The notes under the pieces are model-generated. The model did no database searches, was not told the DNA's origin, and was given only the letters and a program-made list of their open reading frames with translations. From Thioalkalivibrio sp. ALE14 (GTDB lineage: Bacteria; Pseudomonadota; Gammaproteobacteria; Ectothiorhodospirales; Ectothiorhodospiraceae), in the NCBI RefSeq assembly GCF_000376845.1, contig NZ_AQXY01000026.1, forward strand, positions 62,001-126,000: 64,000 nucleotides of DNA. The letters are read 5' to 3'. The translations under genes and the position numbers were made by a program. Positions 47,199 to 56,498 of the stretch are shown in pieces (the first letter of the stretch is position 1; every line of letters starts with the position of its first letter).

Positions 47199-47774
47199 TT
47201 AGCGGATCAACTGGCTCAGTTCGCGGAACTGCGGATCGGCCGCGTCGCGCAGCCATTCGAACAGCACCGATTCGTGGTTGGTGATGATGGCGCCGGCGGC
47301 GCGCAGGCGCTCCAGCCCGTTGTGCTTGCGCCCGGTGTCGCGCGAGCAGACTCCGTCCTCGACCACGAACACGGTCACGCCCACCTCCAGCAGTTCCAGT
47401 GCCGTCTGGGTCACGCAGATGTGGGTCTCCGCGCCGGTCAGGATGATCTGGTCGCCGCGGGTCAGGCGGGTGTGCAGGTCGGGTTCGGCGCAGCAGGAGA
47501 AAGCCGTCTTGTCGGTGACCGCGCCCTTGCCGTCCAGCGCCTGCTGCAGGGGGGCGGTGACCTCGCCGAGGCCTTTGGGATACTGGCGCGATACCTCGAT
47601 CGGGATGCCGAGCTTGCGCGCCGCCTCGATCAGGCGCGCGGCATTGCGCTCGACCTCGGCACGGGCCGCCTCGGGCATCGCGGCCAGCAGGCGTTCCTGC
47701 AGGTCGATCAGGACCAGGCGCGAGCGCGCCCGCTCGCAGCGGGCCCGTGGGTTATGCGTGGCGGAGGCGGACAT
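47199..47774 (-). CDS. Isochorismatase-like cysteine hydrolase
   Basis: The 191-residue protein has the family's triad: Asp in LVLIDLQERL near residue 23, Lys in TDKTAFSC near residue 86, and Cys in ETHICVTQTA near residue 117. It resembles the YcaC-type hydrolases. The substrate is not known. Its ATG at 47774 overlaps the stop of the TolC-like gene by one base (TAATG), so it is co-translated. Confidence 0.87.
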   Translation of the reverse strand: MSASATHNPRARCERARSRLVLIDLQERLLAAMPEAARAEVERNAARLIEAARKLGIPIEVSRQYPKGLGEVTAPLQQALDGKGAVTDKTAFSCCAEPDLHTRLTRGDQIILTGAETHICVTQTALELLEVGVTVFVVEDGVCSRDTGRKHNGLERLRAAGAIITNHESVLFEWLRDAADPQFRELSQLIR

Positions 47775-49102
47775 TACTCCAGCAGGTCGTCGATGGCCTC
47801 GAGGTCGGCTACGCTCAGGCGACCGGCCGCGCGCTGCAGGCGCAGCGACTCGCCGAGGAAGCCGTAGCGGGCCTCGGCGTAGTCGCGTTCGGCGCGGAAG
47901 ACCTCGCGCAGGGCGAGCAGGACGTCCACCTGGGTGCGGGTACCGACCTCGAAGCCGGCCTCGGCCGCCTCGAACGCGGACTGGGTCGAAACCAGTGCCT
48001 GCTCCAGCGCGCGCACCCGCGAGTTGTTGGAGATCACCGACAGGTAGGCGCTGCGGGTGTCCTGAGTGGTGCGGCGCTCCACCAGCGACTGGCCTTCCTG
48101 CGCGGCCTGGAAGTCCTCGCGGGCCTGGCGGGTCAGGGCGCTGACGCGCCCGCCGGTGTAGAGCGGGATCTCCAGTTGCACGCCGACCTGGGCGTCGGTG
48201 CCCTCGAAGAAGGCGCCTCTGGCATCAGCTGGTACATCCAGGCCGTGGTAGCGGTTCTCGCGCACCGAGGCGTTCAGGTTGAGCCGCGGCAGGCCCTCGG
48301 CGCGCTGGCGCTGGATCTGTTCGCGGGCGGTTTCCGTGCTCAGGCGCTGGGCGGCCAGTTCCAGGTTGTTGGCGAGCGCGATATCGACCCAGGCCTGCGG
48401 ATCGGCCGGGTCCGGCGGGGTCAGCTCGGCCTCGTCGCGCAGCATGTCCAGCTCGTCCCAGTAGGTGTTGGTGATCACCGCGAGCTGCTCGCGGGTCAGG
48501 TCCAGCTGGTTCGCGGCGGCGATGCGCTCGGCCTCGGCGATGTCGCGCTGGGCCTGGGCTTCGGTGACGTCGGTACGGGCGACCAGGCCGACATCGAAGC
48601 GGCGCTGGGTCTGTTCCAGCTGGCGCTCGATCGCCTCGACTTCGGCTTCACGGAAGGCGACGGTCTCCTGTGCGATCAGTACGTCGAAATAGGCCTGGGC
48701 GACACGCAGGATCAGGTCCTGGCGAGCGGCATCCAGCTCGGCCTCGGCACGCGCGATCTCGAGATCCACCTGCGCCAGCTCGATGTAGTTGCGACGGTCG
48801 TAGAGGCTCTGGGAGAGGTTGACGCCGAAGCTGGTCTGGCGCCCATCGAGGCTGCCCGGCTGGTTGCGGTCGTCACGGTAGAACGCGCCCGCCTCGGCCT
48901 GGCCGGAGATCTGCGGCAGCAGGGCGGAGCGCGCGATCGGGCGATTCTCCAGCACGCTGCGGTACTCCGCCTCGGCGGTGCGCAGTTCGGCGTCTTCCGC
49001 GGCCGCCCGCTCGTAGACCTCCATCAGGCTGGAGGCAGCGGCGGGCGCCGAGATCGAAAGGGCCAGCCCGGCGGCGGCGAGAAGCGACGGCAGACGGTTC
49101 AT
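47774..49102 (-). CDS. tolC: TolC family outer-membrane efflux protein
   Basis: The 442-residue protein has a signal peptide (LLAAAGLALSISAPAAAS) and two repeated outer-membrane efflux halves of long coiled coils and short strands. The NRPIARSALLPQISG and VGLVARTDVTEAQAQRD pieces are typical of TolC. It forms the outer-membrane channel of tripartite export systems. A Pcm-type gene lies upstream on the same strand, 75 bp away, a common arrangement. Confidence 0.9.
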   Translation of the reverse strand: MNRLPSLLAAAGLALSISAPAAASSLMEVYERAAAEDAELRTAEAEYRSVLENRPIARSALLPQISGQAEAGAFYRDDRNQPGSLDGRQTSFGVNLSQSLYDRRNYIELAQVDLEIARAEAELDAARQDLILRVAQAYFDVLIAQETVAFREAEVEAIERQLEQTQRRFDVGLVARTDVTEAQAQRDIAEAERIAAANQLDLTREQLAVITNTYWDELDMLRDEAELTPPDPADPQAWVDIALANNLELAAQRLSTETAREQIQRQRAEGLPRLNLNASVRENRYHGLDVPADARGAFFEGTDAQVGVQLEIPLYTGGRVSALTRQAREDFQAAQEGQSLVERRTTQDTRSAYLSVISNNSRVRALEQALVSTQSAFEAAEAGFEVGTRTQVDVLLALREVFRAERDYAEARYGFLGESLRLQRAAGRLSVADLEAIDDLLE

Positions 49103-49177
49103 GGACGCGGCTCCGGAGGATATTAGGAAAAGCCTATCCTATCAGAGCCGGTTTGGGCGTGGGATGCCCGGGCGGGC

Positions 49178-49834
49178 TCAGAATTCGAAGGCGGGTCTGG
49201 GCTCGAAGCCGACCAGCGGCTTCACGCGGGTCTCGAACAGGCCCTCGTGGAGGCAGTCGTCCTCGGTGGTGCGGGTAATGAGCTGCGCCTCCATGATCGG
49301 GCCGTCGCCGGTGATCACGAACAGCCGACCGCCCAGGGTCAGGTACGGCTCGAGGAAATCTTCGTATTCGGTCATCGCGCCGGTCAGGATGATCGCGTCA
49401 TAGCGCGGGCGCGGCGGGGTCCAGTCCCGGGTCACCGTGGCGGTACGCAGGTGGGCGTTATCGAGGCCCAGGTCCGTCAGGCGGTTGCGCGCGGCCAGGC
49501 GCAGCTCGTCGATACGCTCGATGCTGTCGACCTGGGCGGCCAGGTGCGCCAGGCCGGCGGTCACGTAGCCGGAACCGGTGCCGATCTCGAGCACGGTCTC
49601 GGTGGGCTGCGGCGACACGGCCTGCAGCAGGCGGCCGACCACCACCGGCGGCAGGGTATTCTCGCCGTGCCCCAGCGGGATCTCGGAATCGGCGTACGCC
49701 AGGGCCTGGTAGGGCTCGGGCATGAAGCGTTCACGCGGCAGCGTTTCCATCACATCCAGAACACGAGTATCCAGCACGTCCCAGGGGCGGACCTGCTGCT
49801 CGACCATGTTGATCCGGGCCTTGGCGTAATCCAT
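49178..49834 (-). CDS. Protein-L-isoaspartate O-methyltransferase family protein
   Basis: The 218-residue protein has the PCMT SAM motif VLEIGTGSGYVTAGLA near residue 80 and GGRLFVITGDG near residue 182. MVEQQVRPWDVLD at the N-terminus is typical of the form that lies next to tolC and is called a Pcm-like protein; true isoaspartyl repair activity is not certain. ATG at 49834 has GAGGAA eight bases upstream. The long upstream frame runs through REP sequences and is not coding. Confidence 0.87.
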   Translation of the reverse strand: MDYAKARINMVEQQVRPWDVLDTRVLDVMETLPRERFMPEPYQALAYADSEIPLGHGENTLPPVVVGRLLQAVSPQPTETVLEIGTGSGYVTAGLAHLAAQVDSIERIDELRLAARNRLTDLGLDNAHLRTATVTRDWTPPRPRYDAIILTGAMTEYEDFLEPYLTLGGRLFVITGDGPIMEAQLITRTTEDDCLHEGLFETRVKPLVGFEPRPAFEF

Positions 49835-49896
49835 CGCGGTTTCCTCAGTACGCTCGACAGCCGCGAAAGAGTACGTTCGCGCGCCGAAACAGGCAA

Positions 49897-50132
49897 GTAG
49901 GAGCTCAGCCCTCTGAGCGATCGGATGTCGGACAGGCCCCATCGCCCACGGGGGGCGGTGCTCGCCGAGTCCCCGTAGGAGCCTGCTTGCAGGCGAATGC
50001 CCCTGCCCGTGTCCGGCTTTGGCGGGGGCTTCGCCTGCGAGCAGGCTCCCACGCTCCGGCCCCGCGTAGGAGCCGAGCCTCTCGGCGATTGGGTGTTGGG
50101 CAGGCCCCATCGCCCAGAGGCTGGGCTCCTAC
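49897..50132. repeat. REP/BIME cluster, GTAGGAGC type
   Basis: Several GTAGGAGC units lie in the 294 bp between pcm-like and cca genes: a partial unit at 49897; a paired unit at 49975-50052 (GTAGGAGCCTGCTTGCAGGC and its near-inverse, ending GCTCCCAC); and a further pair at 50066-50132 (GTAGGAGCCGAGCCTCTCGG / GGCTGGGCTCCTAC). They resemble Pseudomonas-type REPs. The last one contains the stop codon of cca. Confidence 0.8.
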
Positions 50133-51361
50133 AGTTCGGGGTTGTCCGCGAGGGCCTCGGCAATGGCTCGGATGCGCTCGCGCTGCAACGCCTCGCCCAG
50201 GGCCTTGCCCTTGTAGCCCTCGGCCATCAGGGCCTGCGGCTGTACGGCCTGCGCGGCGGCCACCGCGTGGCGCACCGCGTCGGCCTGCGGGTACGGCTTG
50301 TCTTCCCAGCCGGTGCGCCCGCGGAAGTCCGCCTCCACCGCGAGCAGGAAGGGCTCGACGTTCTCGGGCCGTCGCAGTGCGTCCAGTCCGTCGACCAGCT
50401 TCATCACCGTCTTCGGGCGCAGTTCGAACACGCGATGCACCAGCCCGTGGTAGCGCGCCACGCGCACCGCGAGGTCGCGGTAGCGGTTGGGCACGCGCAG
50501 GCGTTCGGCCAGGGCCCGGATCAAGTCCACCCCGCGTTCCTCGTGCCCGTGGTGACTGGGCAGGATGGCCGGATCGGTCGTGCCCTTGCCGAGGTCATGT
50601 ACCAGCGCGGCGAAACGGACCTCGGGTGCATCGGACAGCCGGGTCGCCTGGTCCAGGACCATCAGGGTGTGCACGCCGGTGTCGATCTCCGGGTGGTAGC
50701 GCTCGGGCTGGGGGACACCGAACAGCCGCGCGATCTCCGGAAACAGGATGGCGAGCGCCCCGGCCTCGCGCAGGACCTCGAGGAAGCGCCGCGGGGCCGG
50801 ACTCTTCAGGGCCTTCTCGCACTCGGCCCAGACGCGCTCGGGCACCAGGGCGTCGACCTCGCCGGAGGTGACGAGCTCCTGCATCAGCGTCAGCGTGTCA
50901 GGGGCCACCTCGAAGTCCCAGGGCGCGAGCTGGGCGGCGAACCGGGCCACCCGCAGCAGGCGCACCGGATCCTCGGCAAAGGCGGGGGCGACATGGCGCA
51001 GCCGGCGGGCTTCCAGGTCATCCTGCCCGCCATAGGGGTCGATCAGGCGGCCGTCGGTGTCCTCGGCCATCGCGTTGATGGTGAGATCGCGGCGTTCGAG
51101 GTCGTCTTCCAGGGTGACCTCGGGCGAGGCGTTGAACTGGAAGCCGTGATAGCCCCGCGCGGTCTTGCGCTCGGTGCGCGCCAGCGCGTATTCCTCGTGG
51201 GTCTCGGGATGCAGGAAGACGGGAAAGTCGCGCCCGACCGGGCGAAAGCCCGCCGCCTCCATCGCCTCGGGGGTGGCGCCGACGACGACGTAGTCGCGCT
51301 CCGTGAACGGGCGCCCCAGCAGGCGGTCGCGAACCGCACCGCCGACGAGATAGGTCTGCAT
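50129..51361 (-). CDS. cca: Multifunctional CCA-adding enzyme
   Basis: The 410-residue enzyme adds or repairs the tRNA CCA end. It begins [13 protein letters not shown], followed by RDYVVVG with the catalytic carboxylates, [10 protein letters not shown], and an HD phosphohydrolase domain with LVHDLGKG near residue 223. ATG at 51361 gives the standard start; the frame extends upstream without conservation. The stop TAG lies inside a REP element (CTGTAGGAGC). Confidence 0.95.
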   Translation of the reverse strand: MQTYLVGGAVRDRLLGRPFTERDYVVVGATPEAMEAAGFRPVGRDFPVFLHPETHEEYALARTERKTARGYHGFQFNASPEVTLEDDLERRDLTINAMAEDTDGRLIDPYGGQDDLEARRLRHVAPAFAEDPVRLLRVARFAAQLAPWDFEVAPDTLTLMQELVTSGEVDALVPERVWAECEKALKSPAPRRFLEVLREAGALAILFPEIARLFGVPQPERYHPEIDTGVHTLMVLDQATRLSDAPEVRFAALVHDLGKGTTDPAILPSHHGHEERGVDLIRALAERLRVPNRYRDLAVRVARYHGLVHRVFELRPKTVMKLVDGLDALRRPENVEPFLLAVEADFRGRTGWEDKPYPQADAVRHAVAAAQAVQPQALMAEGYKGKALGEALQRERIRAIAEALADNPEL

Positions 51362-51386
51362 GGCGGCCCCGGGTTCGCGATCCGGG

Positions 51387-52358
51387 TCAGCCGCGGCCCG
51401 ATCCGCGGTTGAGGGTTCGCAGTACCTGCATGCGGGCCTCGCGTCCGGCGCCGCCGCCACCCAGGTAGCCGGGGGCGATGGATTCGAGTCGGGTCGGGCA
51501 GGGCAGCTGCTGCTCGCCGTCGCAGACGGAGTCGATGGTCAGCGAGGCGAAGTTGTCGCGCGACAGCGGCTTGCCGGGCACGAACTCGAGCAGGCTGGCC
51601 TGGAGCTTGCCGGCCCAGTCGGGCAGGCCGATCACCGGGCGCCGGTGACCGGAGGCGCGCCCGACATAGCGCACCAGCTCGGCCAGGGTGTAGGTCTTCG
51701 GCCCGCACAGCTCGAAGCCCTGACCGATAGTGTCATGGTCTTCCAGTGCCTCGACGAAGTGCTCCGCCACGTCGCCCACGAACACCGGGGCAAAACGTGC
51801 CCGGGCACGGGCGAGCGGCATGACCGGGGAGAACTTCAGCAGCGTGGCGAAGCGGTTCAGGAAGGAGTCCTCGGGCCCGAAGATCACGGATGGGCGAAAG
51901 ACCGTGACCGCCAGGGATTCGCTGGCGAACACCGCCTGCTCCGCCGCGCCCTTGCTGCGCAGGTAGTGGCTGGGGGCGTCGTCCATGTCCGCCTTGAGCG
52001 CGCTCATCTGCAGGAAGCGGCGCACGCCCTGCGCCTCGGCGGCGGCCAGGGCCTTTTCGGTCAGTTCGGTATGGGCCGCACGGAAGCCGGCTCCATTGTG
52101 CCCGCGCTCGTTGAGGATGCCGACCAGGTTGATCACCGCGTCCTGCCCCGCGAACACGCGTTCCAGGGTGGCGGGGTCATGGGCGCTGCCCTCGACCAGA
52201 TCCACCTCGGGGTTGACCAGGAGATCACGGTGGCGATGCGGGCGGCGGGAGAGAACGCGGACCTTCAGGCCGCGGTCAATCAGTCGGCGGATGATGTGAT
52301 GGCCGACGAAGCCCGTGCCGCCCAGCAGGCAGACATTGCGAATCGAATCGATCGACAT
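51387..52358 (-). CDS. NAD(P)-binding NDUFA9-like (atypical SDR) protein
   Basis: The 323-residue protein has the NAD-binding [19 protein letters not shown] motif at its N-terminus (seen as [11 protein letters not shown] near residue 8), [10 protein letters not shown], and [10 protein letters not shown]. It belongs to the atypical SDR group related to the complex I accessory subunit NDUFA9. No catalytic YxxxK is evident. Function in bacteria is not defined. ATG at 52358 is near AAGGACC. It precedes cca on the same strand by 25 bp. Confidence 0.83.
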   Translation of the reverse strand: MSIDSIRNVCLLGGTGFVGHHIIRRLIDRGLKVRVLSRRPHRHRDLLVNPEVDLVEGSAHDPATLERVFAGQDAVINLVGILNERGHNGAGFRAAHTELTEKALAAAEAQGVRRFLQMSALKADMDDAPSHYLRSKGAAEQAVFASESLAVTVFRPSVIFGPEDSFLNRFATLLKFSPVMPLARARARFAPVFVGDVAEHFVEALEDHDTIGQGFELCGPKTYTLAELVRYVGRASGHRRPVIGLPDWAGKLQASLLEFVPGKPLSRDNFASLTIDSVCDGEQQLPCPTRLESIAPGYLGGGGAGREARMQVLRTLNRGSGRG

Positions 52359-52462
52359 GGTGGCAAGGTCCTTCCGAAAGCGAGTGCGGGACGTCTTATA
52401 CTCGGGTGACCTGCATTGTTCAAACAAGCCCGGATTCCGGGCCCTGACGCCGAGGCACCGAT

Positions 52463-53830
52463 ATGACCGAACTCACCGCGATCAATCCCGCCACCGGCGA
52501 GACACTCGCGCGCTATCCGCGTATGGATCGGGATGCCCTGGAAGCGGCATTGGCTCGCGCCGCCAGCGCGGCCCCGGACTGGGCCGCGCGCCCGGTCGCG
52601 GAGCGCGCCGCCCGCCTGCGCGACCTGGCAGGGGTCCTGCGCAAGGAACGAGAGGCGCTCGCGGAAACCGCCACCCGCGAGATGGGCAAGCGGCTGGCCG
52701 AGGCGCGCGCCGAGGTCGACAAGTGCGCCAACGCCTGCGAGTACTACGCCGAGCACGGCCCGGATTTTCTGCAGGACACCATGGTCGCCTCGGATGCGAG
52801 CCGCTCGTTCATTGCCTGGCAGCCACTGGGGACCGTGCTGCTGGTGATGCCCTGGAACTTTCCCTACTGGCAGGCCTTTCGCCAGGCGATCCCGGCCACC
52901 CTGGCCGGCAATACCGTGCTGCTCAAGCATGCCTCCAACGTGCCCGGCTGCGCCGAGCATCTGGAGCGGGTGTTCATGGCGGCCGGTTTTCCCGAAGGCG
53001 TGTTCCGCAACCTGCCGGTTGGCTCCGAGGCGGTGGAAGGCATCATCTCGGATAGCCGTTTGCAGGGTGTCAGCCTGACCGGGTCCGAGGGCGCCGGGCG
53101 TGCGGTGGGTGCGGCCGCCGGCAAGGCGCTCAAGTCCTCGGTGCTGGAACTCGGTGGCTCGGATGCCTTCGTTGTGCTGGCGGACGCCGATCTCGATCAC
53201 ACGGTGGAGCAGGCGGTCCGCGGGCGCTTCCAGAACAACGGCGAGACCTGTATCGCCGCCAAGCGCTTCATCGTGGAGGAATCCATCGCGGACGCCTTCG
53301 TCGAGCGCTTCCAGGCCGCTATCGAGGCGCTTGTCATCGGCGACCCGATGGACGAGGGCACGAACATCGGTCCGCTGGCGCGCGACGACCTGCGCAGTGA
53401 ACTGCACGACCAGGTCACGCGCAGTGTTGCGGCCGGGGCCCGCGTGGTGACGGGGGGAGAACCGCGCGAGGGCACAGGGTATTTCTACCCGCCCACGCTG
53501 CTGGATGGCGTGGAACCCGGGATGCCGGCCTTCGACGAAGAGACCTTTGGCCCGGTCGCGGCCGTCACCCGGGCGCGCGACGCGGACCATGCCATCGAGC
53601 TCGCCAATCGCTCGCGCTTTGGTCTGGGCGGCAGCGTCTGGACCGGCGATCCAGTGCGCGGCGAGGCCCTGGCCCGTCGGCTGGAGTGCGGCTGCGCCTT
53701 TGTCAACGGCATCGTCAAGAGTGACCCGCGCCTGCCTTTCGGTGGCGTGAAGGACTCCGGCTACGGCCGCGAACTCTCCGAACTCGGCATCCGCGAATTC
53801 GTCAATGCCAAGACCATCTGGGTGGGTTGA
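52463..53830 (+). CDS. Aldehyde dehydrogenase, succinate-semialdehyde type
   Basis: The 455-residue NAD(P)-dependent enzyme has the catalytic Glu in LELGGSDAFVV near residue 230 and the nucleophile Cys in NNGETCIAAKRF near residue 266. PWNFPYWQ near residue 133 and FGGVKDSGYGREL near the end are typical of the Sad/GabD group. Length is a little short but complete. It is divergent from the NDUFA9-like gene and stands alone. Confidence 0.88.
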   Translation: MTELTAINPATGETLARYPRMDRDALEAALARAASAAPDWAARPVAERAARLRDLAGVLRKEREALAETATREMGKRLAEARAEVDKCANACEYYAEHGPDFLQDTMVASDASRSFIAWQPLGTVLLVMPWNFPYWQAFRQAIPATLAGNTVLLKHASNVPGCAEHLERVFMAAGFPEGVFRNLPVGSEAVEGIISDSRLQGVSLTGSEGAGRAVGAAAGKALKSSVLELGGSDAFVVLADADLDHTVEQAVRGRFQNNGETCIAAKRFIVEESIADAFVERFQAAIEALVIGDPMDEGTNIGPLARDDLRSELHDQVTRSVAAGARVVTGGEPREGTGYFYPPTLLDGVEPGMPAFDEETFGPVAAVTRARDADHAIELANRSRFGLGGSVWTGDPVRGEALARRLECGCAFVNGIVKSDPRLPFGGVKDSGYGRELSELGIREFVNAKTIWVG

Positions 53831-53875
53831 TTCACGCCTGTCGAGAACCCCCCGTATTGACCTGAACGTATCGCT

Positions 53876-54295
53876 CTAGTGGGCCGGTGAGGTTCGCGGC
53901 CGGGCGCGGTACAGGCCGAGTTCGAGGCGGTTGTGGCGGTCGGCCTGGTCGCGTTTTTCCAGGATGCGGGCGATCAGGGGCTGGTCCTGGTCGAGCAGTC
54001 GCGCGGCCAGGCCGTTGCGGTCGCGCGGCAGGTAGCCCAGGTGATGATCCATCCAGCGCACGGCGACGGCCTGCTCGTCGTGGGTGTTGGTGCGCTCGCG
54101 TTCCACGGTCAGGGCCTGGCCGCGTTTGAGGATGTCCCACAGCTTCGGCGCCTCGTGGTGACGGAAGCCGGCCAGTGGAATGGTCTCGAGCAGTTCCTCG
54201 GTGGTGGCGGTGGCGTTGTAGGCCCCGCGGCGCGCGTAGTAGCCGCGCAGGACGGGGGTGCGGCGGGCCTGGCGGTTGGGGGTGTTCGATTGCAT
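53876..54295 (-). CDS. HIRAN domain protein
   Basis: The 139-residue protein has one HIRAN domain: PLAGFRHHEAP, LTVERERTNTHDEQAVAVRW, GYLPRDRNGLAARLLD. In other proteins HIRAN binds DNA 3' ends; stand-alone copies are also known in bacteria. ATG at 54295 is used. It is downstream of the MOSC gene on the same strand, separated by a hairpin. Confidence 0.82.
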   Translation of the reverse strand: MQSNTPNRQARRTPVLRGYYARRGAYNATATTEELLETIPLAGFRHHEAPKLWDILKRGQALTVERERTNTHDEQAVAVRWMDHHLGYLPRDRNGLAARLLDQDQPLIARILEKRDQADRHNRLELGLYRARPRTSPAH

Positions 54296-54336
54296 GGTCG
54301 CGCTCCTGGGTGGGGTTTGCGACCTTTTTAGCACCG

Positions 54337-54363
54337 GGGGTGGCTCACAGAATGAGCCACCCC
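54337..54363 (-). terminator. Hairpin downstream of the MOSC gene
   Basis: An 11 bp perfect stem (GGGGTGGCTCA / TGAGCCACCCC) with a CAGAA loop lies between the MOSC and HIRAN genes. The minus strand lacks a T-run after the stem, so it is not a classical intrinsic terminator. Confidence 0.4.
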
Positions 54364-54365
54364 GG

Positions 54366-54896
54366 CTAATCGTGTGTTGCGGGCCCCGCGGCGGCCTCCC
54401 AGTGCACGGGGTCGCCCTGCCGGATGGTGCCCGGCTCCAGTGGCCGCAGGCAGATACCGCTGTCCTGGCGCAGGGCGCCGGCGAGGTTGTAGCCGACCAC
54501 CTGGTTGAGCCAGCCGCAGGGCGGGCGCGGCCGGGTGATGGCAAAACGCACAACACCGATGCGCAAGGTTCCCGCGCGCGGGCTGCGTCGGAGGCCGCTG
54601 ACCACGAGGTTGCGGCGGTGGTCGCCGGGCGTCGGGGTCGCGGGCTGGCGCAGGCGCCGCGCCCGCCGCGTGGCGCGGTCCAGCTCGGCGCTGCAGATCA
54701 GGGTGACGGGGCAGGATTCCACCGTGTGCCAGTGGCCCTGCCCGGTGGCGTAGCGGTCACCGGTCAGGCCCGCTTTGGTGACCTCCACGGCGGCGCACTC
54801 GTGCATGGGGGTGCCGGCCCGATCGGCGATCCAGATCGTTTCCAGCCGGCCGGAGACGGTGGCGGCTTTGCGGCGGGCCAGCCAGCGGCGCAGCAT
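54366..54896 (-). CDS. MOSC domain protein
   Basis: The 176-residue protein has the MOSC beta-barrel pattern: GLTGDRYATGQGHWHT, DHRRNLVVSGL, FAITRPRPPCGWLNQVVG with the conserved Cys near residue 138. MOSC proteins handle molybdenum cofactor sulfur. Its substrate is not known. ATG at 54896 shares one base with the regulator stop (TGATG), so it is co-translated with it. Confidence 0.85.
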   Translation of the reverse strand: MLRRWLARRKAATVSGRLETIWIADRAGTPMHECAAVEVTKAGLTGDRYATGQGHWHTVESCPVTLICSAELDRATRRARRLRQPATPTPGDHRRNLVVSGLRRSPRAGTLRIGVVRFAITRPRPPCGWLNQVVGYNLAGALRQDSGICLRPLEPGTIRQGDPVHWEAAAGPATHD

Positions 54897-55864
54897 CAGG
54901 ACGAAGCCGCGTATTGCGCAGCGGCCTCGCGCAGCGTGGTGGCGACACGGGTGCGCAGGCTTTCGGGGGCCAGGACCTCGACCCCGGGACCGTGGCGCAG
55001 GATCTCCTGGATCAGCTCGGTGGGATCGCCGTAGGGCACCCGAAGGTGGTAGTGATCGCCTTCGAAGTGGCCGGTCTGGTCCGGATGCCAGGTCTCGTCG
55101 GCGACCCAGCGGGCGTGTTCCGGGGTGAAGCGCAATTTGGCCCATTGCTGTGCGGGGCCGGTGAAGATACCGAAGGCGTCGCCAGTGTGGGCGTCCAGCG
55201 TGGCTTCGTCGACATCGTGATAGCGAGCCTCGACCGATTGCGTGGACCGGATGCGCTCCAGCGCGAAGGTGCGCAGGGCGCGGGCCTGCTCGCACCAGGC
55301 GATCAGGTACCAGTTGTCGCGGTAGTAGAGCAGGCGCTGGGGGTGCACGACGCGCCGGGTCGCGGCGTCCCGGGCGCGGCCGTGGTATTCGATCTCGAGG
55401 GGGTGTTCCTCCAGGGTCGCGGAGGCAATGGCCTGGAAATTCTCGCCGCGACCGCCTCGCTGGGCCAGCGGCTGGATGCGGATGCGCCGGCGCACCGCGT
55501 CCGGTTGATGGCCGCCGCTGGCGAGCAGCTCGCGGATGCGCGCTTTCAGCGGCCCCAGTGTGGGTGCCAGCAGGCCGGGCTGCACATCCTCCAGCAGCTG
55601 CTCCATGGTCAGCAGCGCCAGCAGCTCGGATTCGTTGAACCACAGCCCCGGCAGTTCGAAGGTCGGGGCGTCCCGGTCGTAGCGATAGCCGTTAGCCTGC
55701 GGGTCGTATTCGATCGGTGCCTGCATGAAGTCGCGCATGTATTCGAGGTCGCGCTTGATGGTGGCGCGCGAGACCTCGAGATCCTCCATCAGCTGCGCCA
55801 GAGACGGCGGACAGCGGGCCTGCAGCAGCCGGTGCAGGTGGAAGATGCGCTCGGCGCGGTTCAC
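54896..55864 (-). CDS. WYL domain transcriptional regulator
   Basis: The 322-residue protein has an N-terminal winged helix (RIFHLHRLLQAR, SRATIKRDLEYM) and a WYL domain starting near residue 150, with YYRDNWYLIAWCEQARALRTFALERI (in parts: NWYLIAWCEQARALRTF). A WCX-type C-terminal part follows. Such proteins bind DNA and sense nucleic-acid ligands or other small molecules. It is coupled to the MOSC gene, which is the likely target or partner. Confidence 0.88.
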   Translation of the reverse strand: MNRAERIFHLHRLLQARCPPSLAQLMEDLEVSRATIKRDLEYMRDFMQAPIEYDPQANGYRYDRDAPTFELPGLWFNESELLALLTMEQLLEDVQPGLLAPTLGPLKARIRELLASGGHQPDAVRRRIRIQPLAQRGGRGENFQAIASATLEEHPLEIEYHGRARDAATRRVVHPQRLLYYRDNWYLIAWCEQARALRTFALERIRSTQSVEARYHDVDEATLDAHTGDAFGIFTGPAQQWAKLRFTPEHARWVADETWHPDQTGHFEGDHYHLRVPYGDPTELIQEILRHGPGVEVLAPESLRTRVATTLREAAAQYAASS

Positions 55865-55868
55865 GGAA

Positions 55869-56345
55869 TCAGTGCAAGGGAGGCCATTTCCGGAACGCTA
55901 CGTGGAGGACACGCCCCTTGGCAATCTCGCGCGGCTTTTTCGTGGGGTGCGCGGCGCCCGCTGCACGGGCACAGGTGAGCTGCCTCGAGCGGTTTCCGGG
56001 CGCGGCCGGCTGGCGAGCGAGCGGCTGATGGACGCGATGGCCGGGGCGTCCGGCGTTGTCTGCGGTCTGGCTGGCGAGGGGTACGGGGGCGTCCGGTCGC
56101 GTTGCCGGCGCCCTGCGCTGGACGGTAATGCCTTCGAGGCAGGCCTCCAGGATCAGATCCCGGGTGGTTTCGTGGACGGTGTCGCGGCTCTGCGGGCCGC
56201 AGCAATCGGTCGGGGCAATGATGCCGGAGTCCAGCAGATCCCGGAGTTCCTGCCCGCGCCACTCGGCCACGACCCGGCGGGAGTGATCGTCGATGATCCG
56301 CAGCGAGGGGGCGGGATTTTCAAGCCATGCGTCGAGAGTGAACAT
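55869..56345 (-). CDS. Unknown protein behind a Fur-box-like site
   Basis: I do not recognise this 158-residue protein. The N-terminal part (about residues 1-75, with DAWLENPAPSLRIIDDHSR and APTDCCGPQSRDT) looks folded and acidic, while the rest is Ala/Pro/Arg-rich and may be disordered. ATG at 56345 has AAGGAG seven bases upstream. A Fur-box-like palindrome lies just before it. The location beside the zinc/iron island suggests a metal-stress protein. The next gene's start at 55864 lies 4 bp after its stop. Confidence 0.6.
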   Translation of the reverse strand: MFTLDAWLENPAPSLRIIDDHSRRVVAEWRGQELRDLLDSGIIAPTDCCGPQSRDTVHETTRDLILEACLEGITVQRRAPATRPDAPVPLASQTADNAGRPGHRVHQPLARQPAAPGNRSRQLTCARAAGAAHPTKKPREIAKGRVLHVAFRKWPPLH

Positions 56346-56358
56346 ATTGACTCCTTGC

Positions 56359-56377
56359 AAACGAGAACCATTCGCAT
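56359..56377. promoter_or_regulatory. Fur-box-like operator before the unknown gene
   Basis: The plus-strand sequence AAACGAGAACCATTCGCAT resembles a Fur box (AATGAGAATCATT type) in the central bases. On the minus strand a TTGACT at 56408-56403 with a weak -10 (GAACAT, 56385-56380) overlaps it. Repression by iron is inferred. Confidence 0.5.
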
Positions 56378-56498
56378 CCATGTTCCTCGAAGGGGAGGAG
56401 GGAGTCAAGCAAGGAAGCGCAGTTTTTGCGGCAAGACGCGGATCCTGCGATCGCTCCGCGTCTCCCTGGCTTCTTGTGGGAGCTGCGGGATGGTTCGA

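Noticed and set aside
49835-50110. Upstream extension of the Pcm-like gene
   Set aside because: The open frame passes through REP sequences; ATG at 49834 has a good ribosome-binding site and gives the normal length.
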